Part shown: positions 26,611 to 39,783 of the stretch, piece after piece | Layout: each line of letters starts with the position of its first letter | Position numbering within the stretch: the first letter of the stretch is position 1 | Assembly: GCA_963931925.1 (NCBI GenBank) | Contig: OZ007567.1 | Coordinates: 80,609,186 to 80,673,185, forward strand | Direction of reading: 5' to 3' | DNA length: 64,000 nt | Origin: Onchidella celtica | Taxonomy: Eukaryota > Mollusca > Gastropoda > Systellommatophora > Onchidiidae | The notes under the pieces: generated by a model | Databases searched by the model: none | What the model was told of the DNA's origin: nothing | What the model saw: the letters and a program-made list of their open reading frames with translations, nothing else | Program-made: the position numbers and the translations under genes

Positions 26611-26662
26611 ACTTGAGTTTGAGTTTAACGTCAGCACGACAACGGCCACTTTGCGCCTATCA
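26611..26662 (+). repeat. Dispersed repeat family B, copy 2
   Basis: ACTTGAGTTTGAGTTTAACG, TCAGCACGACAACGGCCACT and TTGCGCC. This is the best-preserved copy. Confidence 0.7.
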
Positions 26663-27482
26663 TGGTCTGCACAAATTTAATACTCATATGCCCTGTTTCT
26701 CAAAGTTATCGATGAATTCTTAGTCTGACGTCTCCATTATTCATTTTAGAGCGATGCCCAATGGGTTCCATGAATAAAAATGCGCTTGCTCTGCAATCGA
26801 ACCCCTCTGTGATAATATCGGTGCAAGATACCCCTTTTTTCGGAGTTATTCCATTCTAATAAAGCTTACAACTAAATCTGACGCGGTAAAGTCACACAAG
26901 ATCTTTACCCTGCTGTCTTCATTGTTTCCGTTTAGCCAGTCTACACCGGCGATCATATCAAAGATACACGACCTCTATTATGGCCGCTTATTTTAGCGGC
27001 CTTGTCCGATTGCTGGTAATATTTCCACTAACTAGTCGCACGACAAAGCCGAACAATAAAAGTGATTGATTTCTTCGATCTAACCACCCGTTTCAGGTTT
27101 GAAAGCCCAGCCGTGGCAAGCTCGAGGTGAGAATTCGTTTTTGCGACACGAGGGGAGGTGATCAGGCATACAAGGGTTGCTAAATAATTTACTTGTGTTT
27201 AGTGTCTTGGGTTTTTCAAGTGGAGTTGGAATGGAAAGGGGAGATCAATAAAATATGAAATCGCACGGAACATTTTTCTGTGGTTATGTCACTTGTCAAT
27301 TTTCTAAGTTTTTTTTTGGTTTGTGTGAGTGTATGTGTGGGGTTTTTTTTTTTTTTAAAGATAACTGAATGGAAGGTGCTAGAGAAAGAAGGAGAAGAAC
27401 GGTTGAAACTTGTAAGGAGTTTGCTGAACGAGCATAAGAACTGACATCACGTTTTCTCTCTCTCTCTCTGTCACATAATTAT

Positions 27483-27483
<1 letters not shown>

Positions 27484-27565
<82 letters not shown>

Positions 27566-27576
27566 CCTATCTATCT
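27484..27576. repeat. (TATC)n microsatellite, about 93 bp
   Basis: Second TATC array of the window, with one TACC variant near its end. Followed 30 bp later by a (GA)n tract. Confidence 0.97.
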
Positions 27577-27601
27577 GTGTGTAACACAAACATAGACGAT
27601 A

Positions 27602-27605
<4 letters not shown>

Positions 27606-27694
<89 letters not shown>
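27606..27694. repeat. (GA)n microsatellite, about 89 bp
   Basis: Pure GA dinucleotides. Confidence 0.97.
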
Positions 27695-27698
<4 letters not shown>

Positions 27699-27936
27699 GC
27701 GCATGATAACACAAGGAAACTAGGATTTCTGCCTCTTTTATTCTCACCATATCTCCACGAATCTCAGTGTTACTGCGCTGTCTGAACACTGAGCACTATA
27801 ACCCAGACAAATCCGTTCAAACTTAGTACACACTGTCTCAAATAGAAACTGACAAGAGTCTGGTGTGTAACAATTCAGAATTCCATTAAAAACACTGTGT
27901 AGTTTACACGATTCCTGCCCCTGCGCGAAAATGTTT

Positions 27937-28136
27937 TTCTACGGCCTTCCAAGAGCTTTTCCAAGACTAAAACATTAGGTACCGGGACTACTTACATGCA
28001 AATGTATTTGTGTATTAATTTTTGTTCACATTTTTGCGCCCACTTTTTAAAAAATGTTGTTTAAACCCCAGGAGAATTCCATGACTATTCCAGGGTTAAT
28101 CCATTATCACTCGAATCCCAGGAACTCTGTCTTTAA
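27937..28136 (+). repeat. Dispersed repeat family D, copy 2
   Basis: CAAGACTAAAACATTAGGTA, CCCCAGGAGAATTCCATGAC, TATTCCAGGGTTAATCCATT and CCCAGGAACTCTG align with copy 1. Confidence 0.55.
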
Positions 28137-28675
28137 ACAATAATATTGTTCACGTACAACTGTCTTCGAAAATAGATATCCCTTGAGAGAAACATTATTA
28201 CATTACAATCTAGAGTATCAAACAATGCACAGATACTCAGCCAATAAAATATTAAACGGCGGCTTCGTAGGTTCGTCTCTACTGGCATCATATCGAATGC
28301 CCAAGGGTCAACTGTCAGTTACTAAGACAATCAGAAAGGAGGATGGGAAAAAATCATCAGAATGGAGGAAGAAAAAGGGGGAAGGGGTGTAGAGGAGGGA
28401 GGCAGAAAGATTACTAGAACTAAAAATGAAAACCAAAGGAAGAGATAGATGGGTTATTAGAACAAAGAAAGAAACCTGTCAGACAGGGAAAGAAATTAAT
28501 GGTAGCAGTTCCAAAAACTACAACTATTTCGAGAGTGTTCGTGCGCCAACAAGAGAGTAATTGTACGTACCGTAATCAATGTACGAAAAGACTATGAAAA
28601 TCTCAGTGCTCCATTACAGAGAGAATACTGTTGAGGACCAAAGCCAGTTTCTATGATGTCATGGAGGTGACGAGA

Positions 28676-28686
28676 GAGAGGGAGAG

Positions 28687-28740
<54 letters not shown>
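28676..28740. repeat. (GA)n/(GAAA)n microsatellite
   Basis: Short GA run, then 13 or more AAAG units to 28740. Confidence 0.95.
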
Positions 28741-28741
<1 letters not shown>

Positions 28742-31700
28742 CAGAGGAATCACTGTTGAATATGCTTGTTCCCAAGAACAGTTTAAGAGGGTTATAATGC
28801 ATTTGACGTCATGCAGCGTGGTTTCCTTCTACTGTAATAACTGAAAGCATCATTTTCCAAAGAGGGGTCAGAAATAAACATCTATTTCCAACATTTCCCT
28901 CTTCCACTTCCCACTTCCTGGGAGGAGACAAAGAGGGAAGAGAGTTTGTAAAACGAGATTTCCGCCACTTGCAAGATCGATTGATCTATAAACCTGACTG
29001 TTTCGTGGTTTTTAACAGTTCGACTGTTACCTCAGGACAGCTCACTCCCGACCCAAGACACATCAAGTCAACAAAGAAAAATGAAATTGCACCAAAGGGC
29101 GAATAACTTACGTCTTAATGTTAAGACAACCGGGAAATTCCCGGGCTATGTCAACGTCTTTCCAAATACAAAACTACCGCAGCCACAAAACTATAAACAC
29201 CCCATCCCCACTTTATTTTTTTTTATATCCGTTCAATCCACTTTGAAGTGAACAAACGGCATGTCAATTAAATTTATCGATCTCGCGAAACTCCTCCATT
29301 TCAACAGTTGGGGCCCCCGCTCCATTTATTGATTGCCTGACGCAGGGTGATTCTTTTCTTCTCCTTTTTTACAACTCCCCGCCCCACTCCCCCCCCCCCC
29401 TTTTTTAAAATACTTTAACAACATGTTCAACCATCCTTTGGATATCAAATATTCTTCATTCAAACATTATCGGACCGGAGGCCTTCTTTGTGTCGTGAGT
29501 GGAACTGACAGGGGGCTTTGTGGCGTGAAGAATTCAAGAGCAGATGAAACAATCATATCAGTCGATTAAATCGATATTATGTTTTGACACTATTGATCGA
29601 CCTTGCTCTTGGAGGGGGGGGGGAAGAACATGTCACAACAACTTCACAGGAAAATCAACCGGACCTCGGTGAAACAATATTATCTACAAATAGCCTGTAG
29701 CTGGCGTGCGGCTGAAAAAAAAATCACTGGTCTCCGTTGTGGAGTTTCAAAATACATGGTATTCACTTCATTGTCGGTGAGCAAGACGACCCCTCCAGCC
29801 ACTGGTATTACGGCATTATTATGGTTTCAAATGCACGGCACGGTGGGTTATTCCCAGGGCTGTGAGTGGTTTATCAATAAAAAGTAGGAAAATACCCAAA
29901 CACGTAACAAGGCTGCAGTGAAACATGCCAACATACACTTTCAAAAAAAGTTTCCCATTTTTCTTTGCTCACGCAAAAGGCAAAAATATCGGAAAATCCC
30001 TGTGTTTCGGCTTAAATGCCATGCTGAGTGGGGTTGGAGGAAGACGGAATGCTGGCGCTGTTGTTTCACTCCAAACACTGAACATGCTGTCAGCGGATGC
30101 AAAAGCACACAGCCCTATATAAAGGAAAATGGGAAATACGTAGTTTTAAAACAACGACAATAAATCTTCAAATGACAACAGTGTATAATATTGCTTTCCT
30201 TACGGGGTGGTGGATTCTAGAAAGGGCGCAGCATATAGCCACGACAACAGTGAGATTATTATAATGGTCAAGACTCAATGCATCGAACTCCCCTGCTGGT
30301 GACACACGCATGCCAACGACCGCCGCCATATTCACAGATGGATCGGTTTCAGTCCCAGCCAGCTGGTGAATATTGGCGATTGATGAAGTGGAGCATGACA
30401 TAAAATGTTGCTGCTACACACAGTCGGGAGGCTTCAAGGCTGGGTGCGGTCATAATGAATAATTAAACCCTCCTTTCTTCCACTGCTGCAAATGTTCCCA
30501 ATTGCTGCCATTGTGGCAAACTCTACAGGCCTGGGTGCCATCAAGAGCAAACAAGTTGAAAGAATACATGTACAACAATAACAGAGCCGAGACAAGTTAT
30601 TCTGTTATGCTCCTTGGTCTGCATCTTTAATTTTTCTGGCCAAACAAACAATCATGGTTTTTTTTTCTTCTCTTCTCGCAATCCAAACAGAGAAATGTTT
30701 CTCTTAAAACAACGCGTGGGCCATTGAGTCGCCTGTCGCGGAACTTCTTTGATGTTCTTTCAATATCCTCAAAAGCGATCTATCGTTCATCGATACACAC
30801 AAACCCGCACACGAACCCCCTTTTTGCACGAGCCTGTCGACACTTACACGGATATTCAAACTCTTACAACACAGAACTCATGAAGGTATCGAAAGGCGCC
30901 AGAAAATGGTTGAGATAATGGAAATATTATTGTCTTTGTCCAAGTCTCTGCAATCAATGTAAAGGACAATCACAACAACAGTGCCCTGTATGTAACAAAA
31001 AGAATCACGATTAGTGACAGGCAGCCGTAGAATGTTTCTACTGCCCTCAGCGCCGGCTTCTATTATTAATGTTATTATTTAATTTCTTTTGTCAAGCTTT
31101 TACTTCAGGACCCACTTTCAAACAAAGAGAGGGGGTGAGTAAAAGAGCAAGATACTATCTTTATTAACAAGCGTCCGCATTTCCCCGTGTTCTGCCTGCT
31201 TGCTTGTCAAGTTTACTGAGGCCGCATGCAACCGATTGTTATCAAAGCTGAATTTACCAGTTACAAGGGACACATAACCCAAGTGCAGCACTCAGGCCAT
31301 AATATTGCCAGCCACAATTATGTGGATCCAACCAGGCGTAACCGTTTCCTTTTCATATATTTTGAAAGTGTTAAAACATTCAGTATCAGCGAGACGGCTT
31401 CAACCCATTCTATTCTATCACATTTTCTCCGCTACCTCGCCATATAAAATGCAGAGAGCGCTCATCAACCAATTCCCCTTGCGCCAACCCAATCCCCTAA
31501 CTTCATCTTTCCCTCCCCGTGGCCAAACTATAATCCACCGATATTTCAAACCAATTCCCTGGAGATGTCTCTTTTCTCTCCCCCCTCTCCACCAGCACAT
31601 GTACACAAAGACAGCGGTACAGGCAATGGTATCGATTCGATACGCGCCAAATGACAGGTCCGTGCATAAGAGATGCCCATAAAGTGCGCAAAACTCATAT

Positions 31701-34101
31701 TGTTTCAGGCCCTGAGCTCAGCCATAAATATTTCACGTTGTACCATGATGAAAACGCCAACAATAGGCGTGTTGAATTTCCTTCCTCTTTCAACTTTTCC
31801 CCTGATCTGGGCTCAGTGGTAAACACTAAATTTGATGAATGATGAGATTCCAATGACCAGAATCTATTCCGTCTGTGTATGATTATGGACATACTGCTGT
31901 AGCGCGCTGGGATGCGGGAAATGGAAATCATGCTGTCTGTGTGAGGGAAAACAAGAGGGGAGAAGCGCGACAGGACGGAGCAAGGGAGATAAAGAGAGAG
32001 ATCTAGAGGGAGACACACAAACAGCCTACAGCTTTTCACTATACCAGGGCATAATCCAAAGAACCCATGATCTGCCCCACTAAATGCATCCATGTTGGTT
32101 CCATAGAAATCAGTAAATCAAAAGCTGAAGATTAAGTAATTTCTTAAACATAGAGATAGGAACTAGGCATGAAAATATTTCCAGAGCTTCGCACAGTAGA
32201 CAACAGACTAACTTCATATGAATTACATAGCATTAAAGCAAAGCTTCAAAATAGTTTCCCCTTTGACTTACACATAGGAGGTCGCTGGGAAACGGGGGAA
32301 AAAAAAAAAATGGAATTTCTGATTTTCAGGAGAATTCACATCCCTGTTAGAACAATCTAAAACTTCTAGGTTGATGACTCATTTCCCACATAGACTGGAG
32401 ATAAGAAATGTATTAGGCACTGTACAATTTTCACTTTGTATGCCTACAACAAACAATAACTTGAAACAAAAAAGGACCTGCAATACACATTCGTGCTAAC
32501 CACTTAGAAATACGCGTGTAGTGGGGAAAAACATAATGACAAATTGTTAAATGAAAACTGTCGCCCCACTGTCAATAGATACAACCTGTCACAGTTGCCC
32601 GCGCTGAGGTTAACTTGAGACTGAACGTGAAGAAATAATTCATTGCTGTAAAATTTTGTCCAGCATCACATTCGCCACATTTAAGGGGCTGGTTCAAAAT
32701 GGAAATTTTCCTGAGATAATATCACCAAGTTATGTTCCCATCATAATTTTTGGGTAGTCAGAATAAAGCTAGGGCAGGACAGACCCCATAGCAGAGTCCA
32801 GGAACAGCTTCTCTGCGGAGTGCCAGTTGAGACTGGATTGTATGCATTTCAAAAGCTAAGTCCAGCCATCTCAAGCACTCGTATTCTACATTTGAAATTT
32901 TAACAAAATGAAGGATTTAGGTCTCTCGGCATAAAATGTCGAAATTCCGACACCATCAGAACAGATTCCATCGCTGACATTTTTTAAACATATTTTGAAC
33001 CACTGATTTCCTATGGTATTTGACAAATTAGAGTGGAAACACTTTGTCTAAAAAGACATTCGCCACCACGACCTTCCGAAAAAGCCTCTTACAATTACGC
33101 CTACCCTAACTCCCTGCCTGTGCCCGTGTGTACAGGCCATCTGAACATCAGTAACTTCGGACTCCCGACTTCCCTGTCGGTGTCGGGCCGGCAGGATTTC
33201 ATTCTGATTAATACAAGAAGGAAAACAGATGTGTCAGACGACGCTCTATCGCTTTGTTTGGTTTGCAAATCACTGAGAGCTTCCTATCTGTAGCTCTTCA
33301 ATTGGTGGACTAGCAACAATGTCCTCCTTGCTTCAAAAAAAAAAAAAAAAAGACAAAAAGTGGAAACGGAAATGAAACAGAAAGTAAAAGTTAAGACGAA
33401 CACAAGAGTCTGTTGTGTCTGCCACGGGGAGAAACAAGTTTTTCTCAGACCGGGACTGGGGGAATCCACCCTGTTCTTCTTTACCCAATGAACTAAACAG
33501 AGTAACAGGGAGTAAAGTGTCTGGAAGTGTAAGGAAGACACGTGAGGACATCTGCACGTCCGCTGGTCCTTATTTCACTCTGGAAACGTCAAGGGGAGGG
33601 GTAGGGGTGAGTTGACGGCGATGGGTAGCAGAATCTTAACCCAAGTAAGAAAGGAGGAAATGACTGCTGCCTTTTCAGCGGGTATGCATTCAGTCGAGAA
33701 AGAAATCTTCTGTGTGTGTGGGGGGGGGGGGGGGGGGGGATGAATAAAACCAGAGACAGAGAGAGATGTAGAGACGGGCGAGTGGTGTCAGTGTGCAGAA
33801 TGAGGAAGTGAACGACTAATAGGGATCACTCACAGACCACTCAGCTCGAGCGGCGACGGCGGACTCGCTCGCGTAACATGGGACGTAACCGCGTTAAAAG
33901 GTCAAACGACAGACATCGCACGGGAGAGCACTGGGGATAAAGTACAGACATTTCGCTGGGAAACAAACTTAAAGACTCCAGGAGAGAGAAAAAATGAATT
34001 TAATTTACATCAAAGCCAATCTTCTCTCAACATTCAACTACGCCACTGAAATTCACGTTATAATTTATTCTTCCTCTTGTTGCCTTTCTTTTCCGCCCAC
34101 T
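28741..34101. other. No recognisable gene in more than 5 kb
   Basis: Small frames only. A CpG-rich patch lies at 33846-33900 (GCTCGAGCGGCGACGGCGGA). At 32688-33004, CTGGTTCAAAATGG and ATATTTTGAACCACTG form a weak inverted pair that may be old MITE ends, but it is too short to call. Confidence 0.5.
33708..33739. repeat. (TG)n followed by G20
   Basis: TGTGTGTGTG then an unbroken run of 20 G. Similar long G-runs stand at 46809-46825 and 55699-55716. Confidence 0.95.
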
Positions 34102-34109
34102 CCGACAAT

Positions 34110-34694
34110 CAGAGGTTCTCAACCTTTTTCCTTCCGTTCACCCCTGGCAACTTTAATACAGTAAATTTACACCTACTCTGCTCTGATCAGTAATCTGAGG
34201 TTACTCTCCCACCATCATAAAGCCACCGATACATGGGAAATTTTCAATACAGTTTTCAAAATTATCATTTAAGTTTAAATGACAAAAATAATCGCACATA
34301 ACAAAGTTATTTCTTTCATCCAATTTTGTATTTGTATTTGTATACTTCTTTAATCCCATTTGGGAAATTTGCCTTTGTGCCATTGCAGTCCAGTTATAAC
34401 TGGAGCAGGCAACTAATGATGAACAGATACTGGTTTACCACAAGAAATCCAAAATCAGCAGATTTACCTCCCAGGCAAACGTTCCCTCTAAGCGGCGCGG
34501 GCGCACGGCTGCACAGTAATGTTGCTGTATTGGTGCCGCACACATTAGAAGATTGCCCCTCATTTTAATTCACAAAATACGATTTTTAAAAAATATTTTT
34601 GCTCAAAGCATCACAGAGCTTTGGAAAAATTCCAGGGAACGTTACTCCAAGGTATGCCAAATGTGCCCCAGTTATGCCTGGCTGAGAACCCCTG
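34110..34694. mobile_element. Degraded hAT-like element (585 bp)
   Basis: It starts CAGAGGTTCTCAACC and ends GGCTGAGAACCCCTG, imperfect inverted ends of the CAGNGGTTCTCA type common among hAT MITEs. The 8-bp flanks CCGACAAT and CCTTAAAT match at 5 of 8 positions, as in an old insertion. Inside are a retroposon fragment (34325-34411) and a GC-rich block AACGTTCCCTCTAAGCGGCG at 34480-34499 that looks like the end of yet another element. No transposase frame is seen. Confidence 0.6.
34325..34411 (-). mobile_element. Second copy of the (TACAAA)n-tailed retroposon, fragment
   Basis: On the complement it reads TGCCTGCTCCAGTTATAACTGG, then CATTGCAGTC-type and AAATTTCCCAAATGGG blocks, and ends in (TACAAA)n. 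It lines up with 45245-45333 and lacks the first about 30 bp of that copy. It sits inside the hAT-like element at 34110-34694. Confidence 0.72.
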
Positions 34695-35756
34695 CCTTAA
34701 ATCCTTTTTTTTTAATGCTCTTTTTGTATCAATGTCTCAGCCACTGTTAGTTGTTCAATTCGAAAATACAATCTCGCCCTCGTCTTTTGCTTGTTTCTTT
34801 GCTTCCGTGCCCTTTGGGAATCTTTCCCACTTCTATGTTATCCCATTTTGTCTGCTGAATCATTTTCTTCTCGTAGGCTATTGTTAGGGGCTGACAATTC
34901 CTCACTTGCCAATTGTATTCAGCCATGATACGATCCTTAACCTTTTGGTTAATGGAAAAAAGAGGATATTCTAATACAATGAAAATGGATTCTCTGCTCT
35001 GTTGTAACAACAAACTAAGCATGTATTCTAGGGTAGTTTACAAACATGTCAAACTTCTGCTAACTCAGTTAAACTGCCAATTCGGTGAGAAATATCAATA
35101 AAATAGCACATTTATCAGGCCCTGGTTCTGTTTCTCATAGTTATGTACCCTCATTTACCACAAACTACAGTATATAACGCCCAATTTGCAATATGCAACT
35201 TGGACCGGTGTTGAAACTTAAGCACCGCGTTTCATTATTTTTTTCATAGTGTGCTCAGGAATTTCAGGAGGACAATAATTAAAATGTGACGGTTCCCTAT
35301 AATATTGAACTGTCCATCAGTATTTACGGGGTTGGGGGTGGTGGAGCCACTGCGTTTTCTTTTCATTTCAAAAACGGAGTAATTAAACTGTTTTCTCCTT
35401 AACTAATATTTCTGAGAACATCAACCGCACCCGAGCTTCCTTGATTTTTTCCAGCTTCTGGTCTGAAATGAAATCTCTGCAAAGACGATCAATAGAATGA
35501 TGTGCGAGAGCAGTTTTCTAAACCGCTTCATTCTTTTATTTTTTTTGTTATGTTCAAGCCATACTACCTACAGTCGTTTTCTTAAATAAGGAATCGGCTT
35601 GTCAAATCCCACATTAATCGTAATCCCAGGCAAATATATTATTTCATCAACAAAAAATATAAGCCAAGGTACGTAGGGGAGAAACATGACGTATGATTGT
35701 TTCTGAGATCGGCACCAAACGCAAAGAGCGACTGTAGGAAACCATTCTATTTACTT

Positions 35757-36103
35757 AACGTCAAAATTGGGCAAAAAGAAAAAACTATGTAGTTGATACA
35801 TTGGCAGACCTGCTTCTATGCTGCTGACCACGCAACAACTCGCAGATAAGTAAACATATTATATTCTCTGTTTAAATTCTATACATTTCCTATTCAAATC
35901 TTTTATTGTTCCATTGTTTTATTTGTTCCATTTTTCTTTTTTTCTGTTGTTTTTTTTTTCTTGTTTTTCCTTGATGAAGGCGCTAGCCGAAATATCGAAC
36001 ATTTTCTGTCTCCTCTTTTAGTTTGCACTGTATCGTTTGGGTATTATTTCTTAGGCGCGGTTTTGCTGCATACAACTTTTTCTTTTTGCCCAATTTTGAC
36101 GTT
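35757..36103. mobile_element. Possible Penelope-like terminal segment with 27-bp inverted repeats
   Basis: The 27 bases at 35757-35783 (key part AATTGGGCAAAAAGAAAAA) are exactly repeated in inverse orientation at 36077-36103. The pairing continues weakly outside the perfect block (TATGTAG against TATGCAG). Between them, at 35973-35998, stands TTGATGAAGGCGCTAGCCGAAA: a CTGATGA-stem-GAAA pattern like that in Penelope-like element termini, which often carry hammerhead ribozymes (known). No GIY-YIG or reverse transcriptase frame is present. Assignment is tentative. Confidence 0.4.
35973..35996 (+). ncRNA. Hammerhead-ribozyme-like core, probably decayed
   Basis: TTGATGA, a GGC/GCC stem with loop GCTA, then GAAA. 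Consensus is CTGATGA, so the first base is changed. The helix III strand after GAAA does not pair convincingly and no NUH cleavage site with helix I is evident, so activity is unlikely. Confidence 0.25.
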
Positions 36104-36543
36104 GCTGTGGTGTTAACCTCGCTGCAACCCCACAGTTTTTCTGTGGTTTTTATAATAATTATCCTATTTATTTACTTTTGTTGTTCAATTGTGAACTGTT
36201 ACGGTGCGTTTGCTTTATGTGGAATAGTTTCGTTCCTATTCTCAGTACATGCCTGTATTTTGTTTACCGAAACTTTCCAGTGATACTCCAGACACAGAGT
36301 ACCGACACGAATCATTCCTTCTCCCACAATACATGTATGTCCACATACTGGGCGCGTATACGGTGAATACTATTCTTTCTCGTGTGTGGTGTGGTGCGAA
36401 CTGTTGCACTGTTGACATCGATGATACGCGCGCAGGTCCACGAACGGAATATGACGAATCTCGGGTGATATTTAGCAGAGCCACATAAAAGATAAAATGA
36501 GCGTATTTCTCACGCTGCAGTGCTCTACTTGTCTTGTCCTTTC

Positions 36544-36592
36544 AGTTTGAGTTCAACAAATTGTAGGCACAATAACGACCACTTTGCGCCCA
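36544..36592 (+). repeat. Dispersed repeat family B, copy 3
   Basis: AGTTTGAGTTCAACAAATTG, then GGCACAATAACGACCACTTT and GCGCCC. Same layout, with one change in the core. Confidence 0.6.
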
Positions 36593-37418
36593 CTGCAGCT
36601 TGGTGTGGGGGGGGGGGGGTTCCTTTAATGTAGTATTATTAAGAGAGAATGATCGATTAAAATTTCACCGACATAAATCTAACAGGAAAAGGCCTGTGTT
36701 GGATAAACATATTAAAAGTCTTTAAATTAACTTGTAACACTATTTCAGCTTCCCTCAGGAAGTACAAGATGAATGTGAAGGCGGGGATGCAATGGAAAAA
36801 AACCGGGAGGTGGCGGAGAAACGAAGTAAGTAAACGTGAGATAATAAAGAGAACGAGTGAACGAGCAGTAACACAGAGGGACATAATTATTCGGACTTTG
36901 CTTACCGCGATATTTTATTCTCTATCACTGTCACATACACCTACCAAAATCAATGGTCTACAGACAACATGATCCTAATGTACACCCATCATGTTCACAT
37001 AATGTTCTTGTTTTGGACTACCATTAAACTGAATGTGAATGTTCCCCCAGCCAGCTGTTGCCCGCAAGTTGAATTCTGAAAACGGTGAAAACTACGTGGG
37101 CAGGTTTGTAAAAAGGCAGGCTGAAACTGAGAGCGGCCCGAAAATGATTGAACATGATCATAAAAAGATTCTTATGAGATCGAATCATTAACGCAATGTT
37201 TTATGCCCGCTGCTTTCAAACGTTGCTGCAAACATATCCATCATCAAACGTCAAGCGCCAGGCTATGGAATTAACATTGAACACGCACGTTTGATCTTTA
37301 AAAGTCAAGTGTTTTACGTTTGATGCATAACCAAATCTGATGCTTTTGTATTTTTGTTGTTGTTGTTTTCGGGGTGCGCGAGGGCTAGAGTAAGGATGTG
37401 GGTATGTCTGCGGGGGTC

Positions 37419-37419
<1 letters not shown>

Positions 37420-37508
<89 letters not shown>
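37420..37508. repeat. (GA)n microsatellite, about 89 bp
   Basis: Pure GA dinucleotides. Confidence 0.97.
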
Positions 37509-37516
<8 letters not shown>

Positions 37517-38047
37517 CAGTAGGAGAGACACAGAAAGGAAGACACGACTATATTATGTCAATACCTCACGCTGATTCTTAACTGATTCCCTGCAGTAACT
37601 TTTGCGGGTGTGAATGGGAACTCACTAGACTATGAAGTTTGAAATTCAGGGGTGGTTCAAAGATGTTTTTTCTATCACTCAATATGGACACACGACGTAA
37701 AATATTATACATCAAAGTAAAGGAAACTGGATGAACCAGGGTAGAATTCGATATTTCATAAAGTTAGCTTAGATATAGTGTTGAAAAAACGGTCTCCACA
37801 TGAGCCGAATATATGGCTTGCAGTAGTGAATGAAAGTATTAAACGCTTACCGCTGGTAGCCCACAGAGTCATGTCTGTTCTGTCTTATTAAAAAGTGTGA
37901 GATGTGAACTATGAACTTAAAAAGGCACCTCGTGCACTAGCAACAAACAAAACCTGTCTGTTTCACTAGTTCAAGCGCAACAAAACTGTCTCCAGACATA
38001 TGGCACAAAGAGAGACTTCGTGCACTGAGTCAAAAGAGACTTGACAC

Positions 38048-38088
38048 GGCGGTCTAGAGACAAGGTGCTCGCCTGTCATGCCGAGGGA
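38048..38088 (+). repeat. tRNA-like fragment (SINE head remnant)
   Basis: GGCGGTCTAGAGACAAGGTG resembles a D-arm/A-box and GCTCGCCTGTCATGCCGAGG resembles an anticodon arm close to that at 17178-17249. The T-arm is missing because homology ends in CTCCTAAAATAA. Confidence 0.4.
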
Positions 38089-38314
38089 ACCTCCTAAAAT
38101 AAAGACCTAAACACGACTTGACTCAGTACGTTCTTGTGCCAGTTCACTCAAATTCTGCTTTCCTTTCCATTCTGACCAATCAGGATGACAGCCATGAATA
38201 AACCCCAGCATGCCCCGCTGACTTTTCAAACAATTATCTGCTTGGGTTTGATGGTAATTACGGTAATCATTTATTTTTTCATCTGACGAGCAAAGGTAAC
38301 GCTGTTGGGCATAT

Positions 38315-38385
38315 CGCGGGTATAGAGCAAAATTGTTGTATCTCCAGGTTTATGAATTGGGGTTCATAATGGCAATACTGTAATA
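38315..38385 (+). mobile_element. MITE of family G, left-end fragment
   Basis: CGCGGGTATAGAGCAAAATTG followed by TTGTATCTCCAG, GAATTGGGGTTCATAATGGC and AATACTGTAATA matches the start of the complete copy at 50807. Homology then stops abruptly at a T-rich stretch. The right end is missing. Confidence 0.8.
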
Positions 38386-39783
38386 AGTTTTTGTATTGTT
38401 TTTTTAAAGTTTCTCTTCTATTGCCACAGCATGGAGCGATACCATAATAAAATATGCTCTGCAACATGAGTAAATGAATACCCCACACCCCCACGCTTTT
38501 CCACGAGAATGGATGATGGTGATGAAGCATTGCGTTATACTGGCTGATTACAAAAGCCAGATTTGTCATACATGGACGGAAATGAATTGGTTGTTCTAGT
38601 CGATAATCACTAATTAATGGTTTGTTTTTTGTTGTTGTTGTTGGTTTTTTTGGTATTAGCTTACTGTAAGTAATTCCAGATTTCACAGTGTGAGTACTTT
38701 AAAACACATACATACAGTTTGTTATCACAGACGTACACCTTTCAGCAGCTTCTCTGGTGTCGCCAAGAAACAGGAGCGGCGTTTTTTACCAAATAAAAGT
38801 GCATTTTATCATAAAACGCGGGAAGGGACATGGGCAGCAACCAAAGTATTTACGACAACAAATCTTATAAGACTAGAGGGAAGGCCGGGGATCTCAAAGC
38901 CCCATTCTCTCCTTTCACATGCACACACACAAAAAAAAGGAACTGAGAACTGGGGTGAACAAACGTACTGTATTATGAAGTAATCAACTTCAATTTACCA
39001 CAGAATAGATCTGTAAATCTTGAAGCAGCTTGCGATGACAACAAACTTTCAAATCGCAATAGATCTATCCATAAAGGAGAACCCCCCCCCCTCAACAAAA
39101 CAAAAAAAAACTTCGGGGTTCGCAGAAAGGTGGGGGGGGGGGGAGGAGAGAGAAAGCTACACCCATGATAAATAGCTTCCATCTGTATCAAGAGATCACC
39201 AATGTTATTGCAGGACCAGCGCTCATGGAAATGGGAGGCCCATCTGTCGCGATAGGGAAATTATTAGAACCATGGGGATACCCCGTGAGGATATGCATCG
39301 AAACACGACCAGGCGTGCATGCGTGTTTACGTCTGTAGCTGAGTCCATATAACACAAATACAAGGCTGGCAAAACAATACTGGTGATTTCATACAGATGC
39401 ATAATGGAGCATCTTGTTTCCTCGTGTGCCCCGGCTTGTCTGTCTACTGAAACGATCGTATATCCAATAAAGAACAGGACAGACTTGCCGATCGGCAACC
39501 GGCCAGTTAGGTTTGCATTTTTGTCTAGGCTTTTTGTTTTTCATTTTATCACGGCGAGGTTCGGGGTCTCGAAGCAGCTGGCGCCACTGTAGATTAAATC
39601 AGACATCAGTCAAAACTGATGAACTGAAAAAGTTGACTACAAGATAAATCAACAGAATAGACAGGCAAGAACACTGGGTGGTACACGTCGGACGTAGATA
39701 AACACAACGAGTACACAAGTCATTAACCATCAGGCTAACATAACAAGTACATACACATGGGCAGACAGAGGCACAAACACATC

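Noticed and set aside
26213..26649. Long frames of serine/leucine or arginine/glutamate repeats
   Set aside because: They are translations of GA/CT tracts. The same applies to frames at 12302-12665, 21710-21969, 27571-27789, 37216-37581 and 43189-43633.
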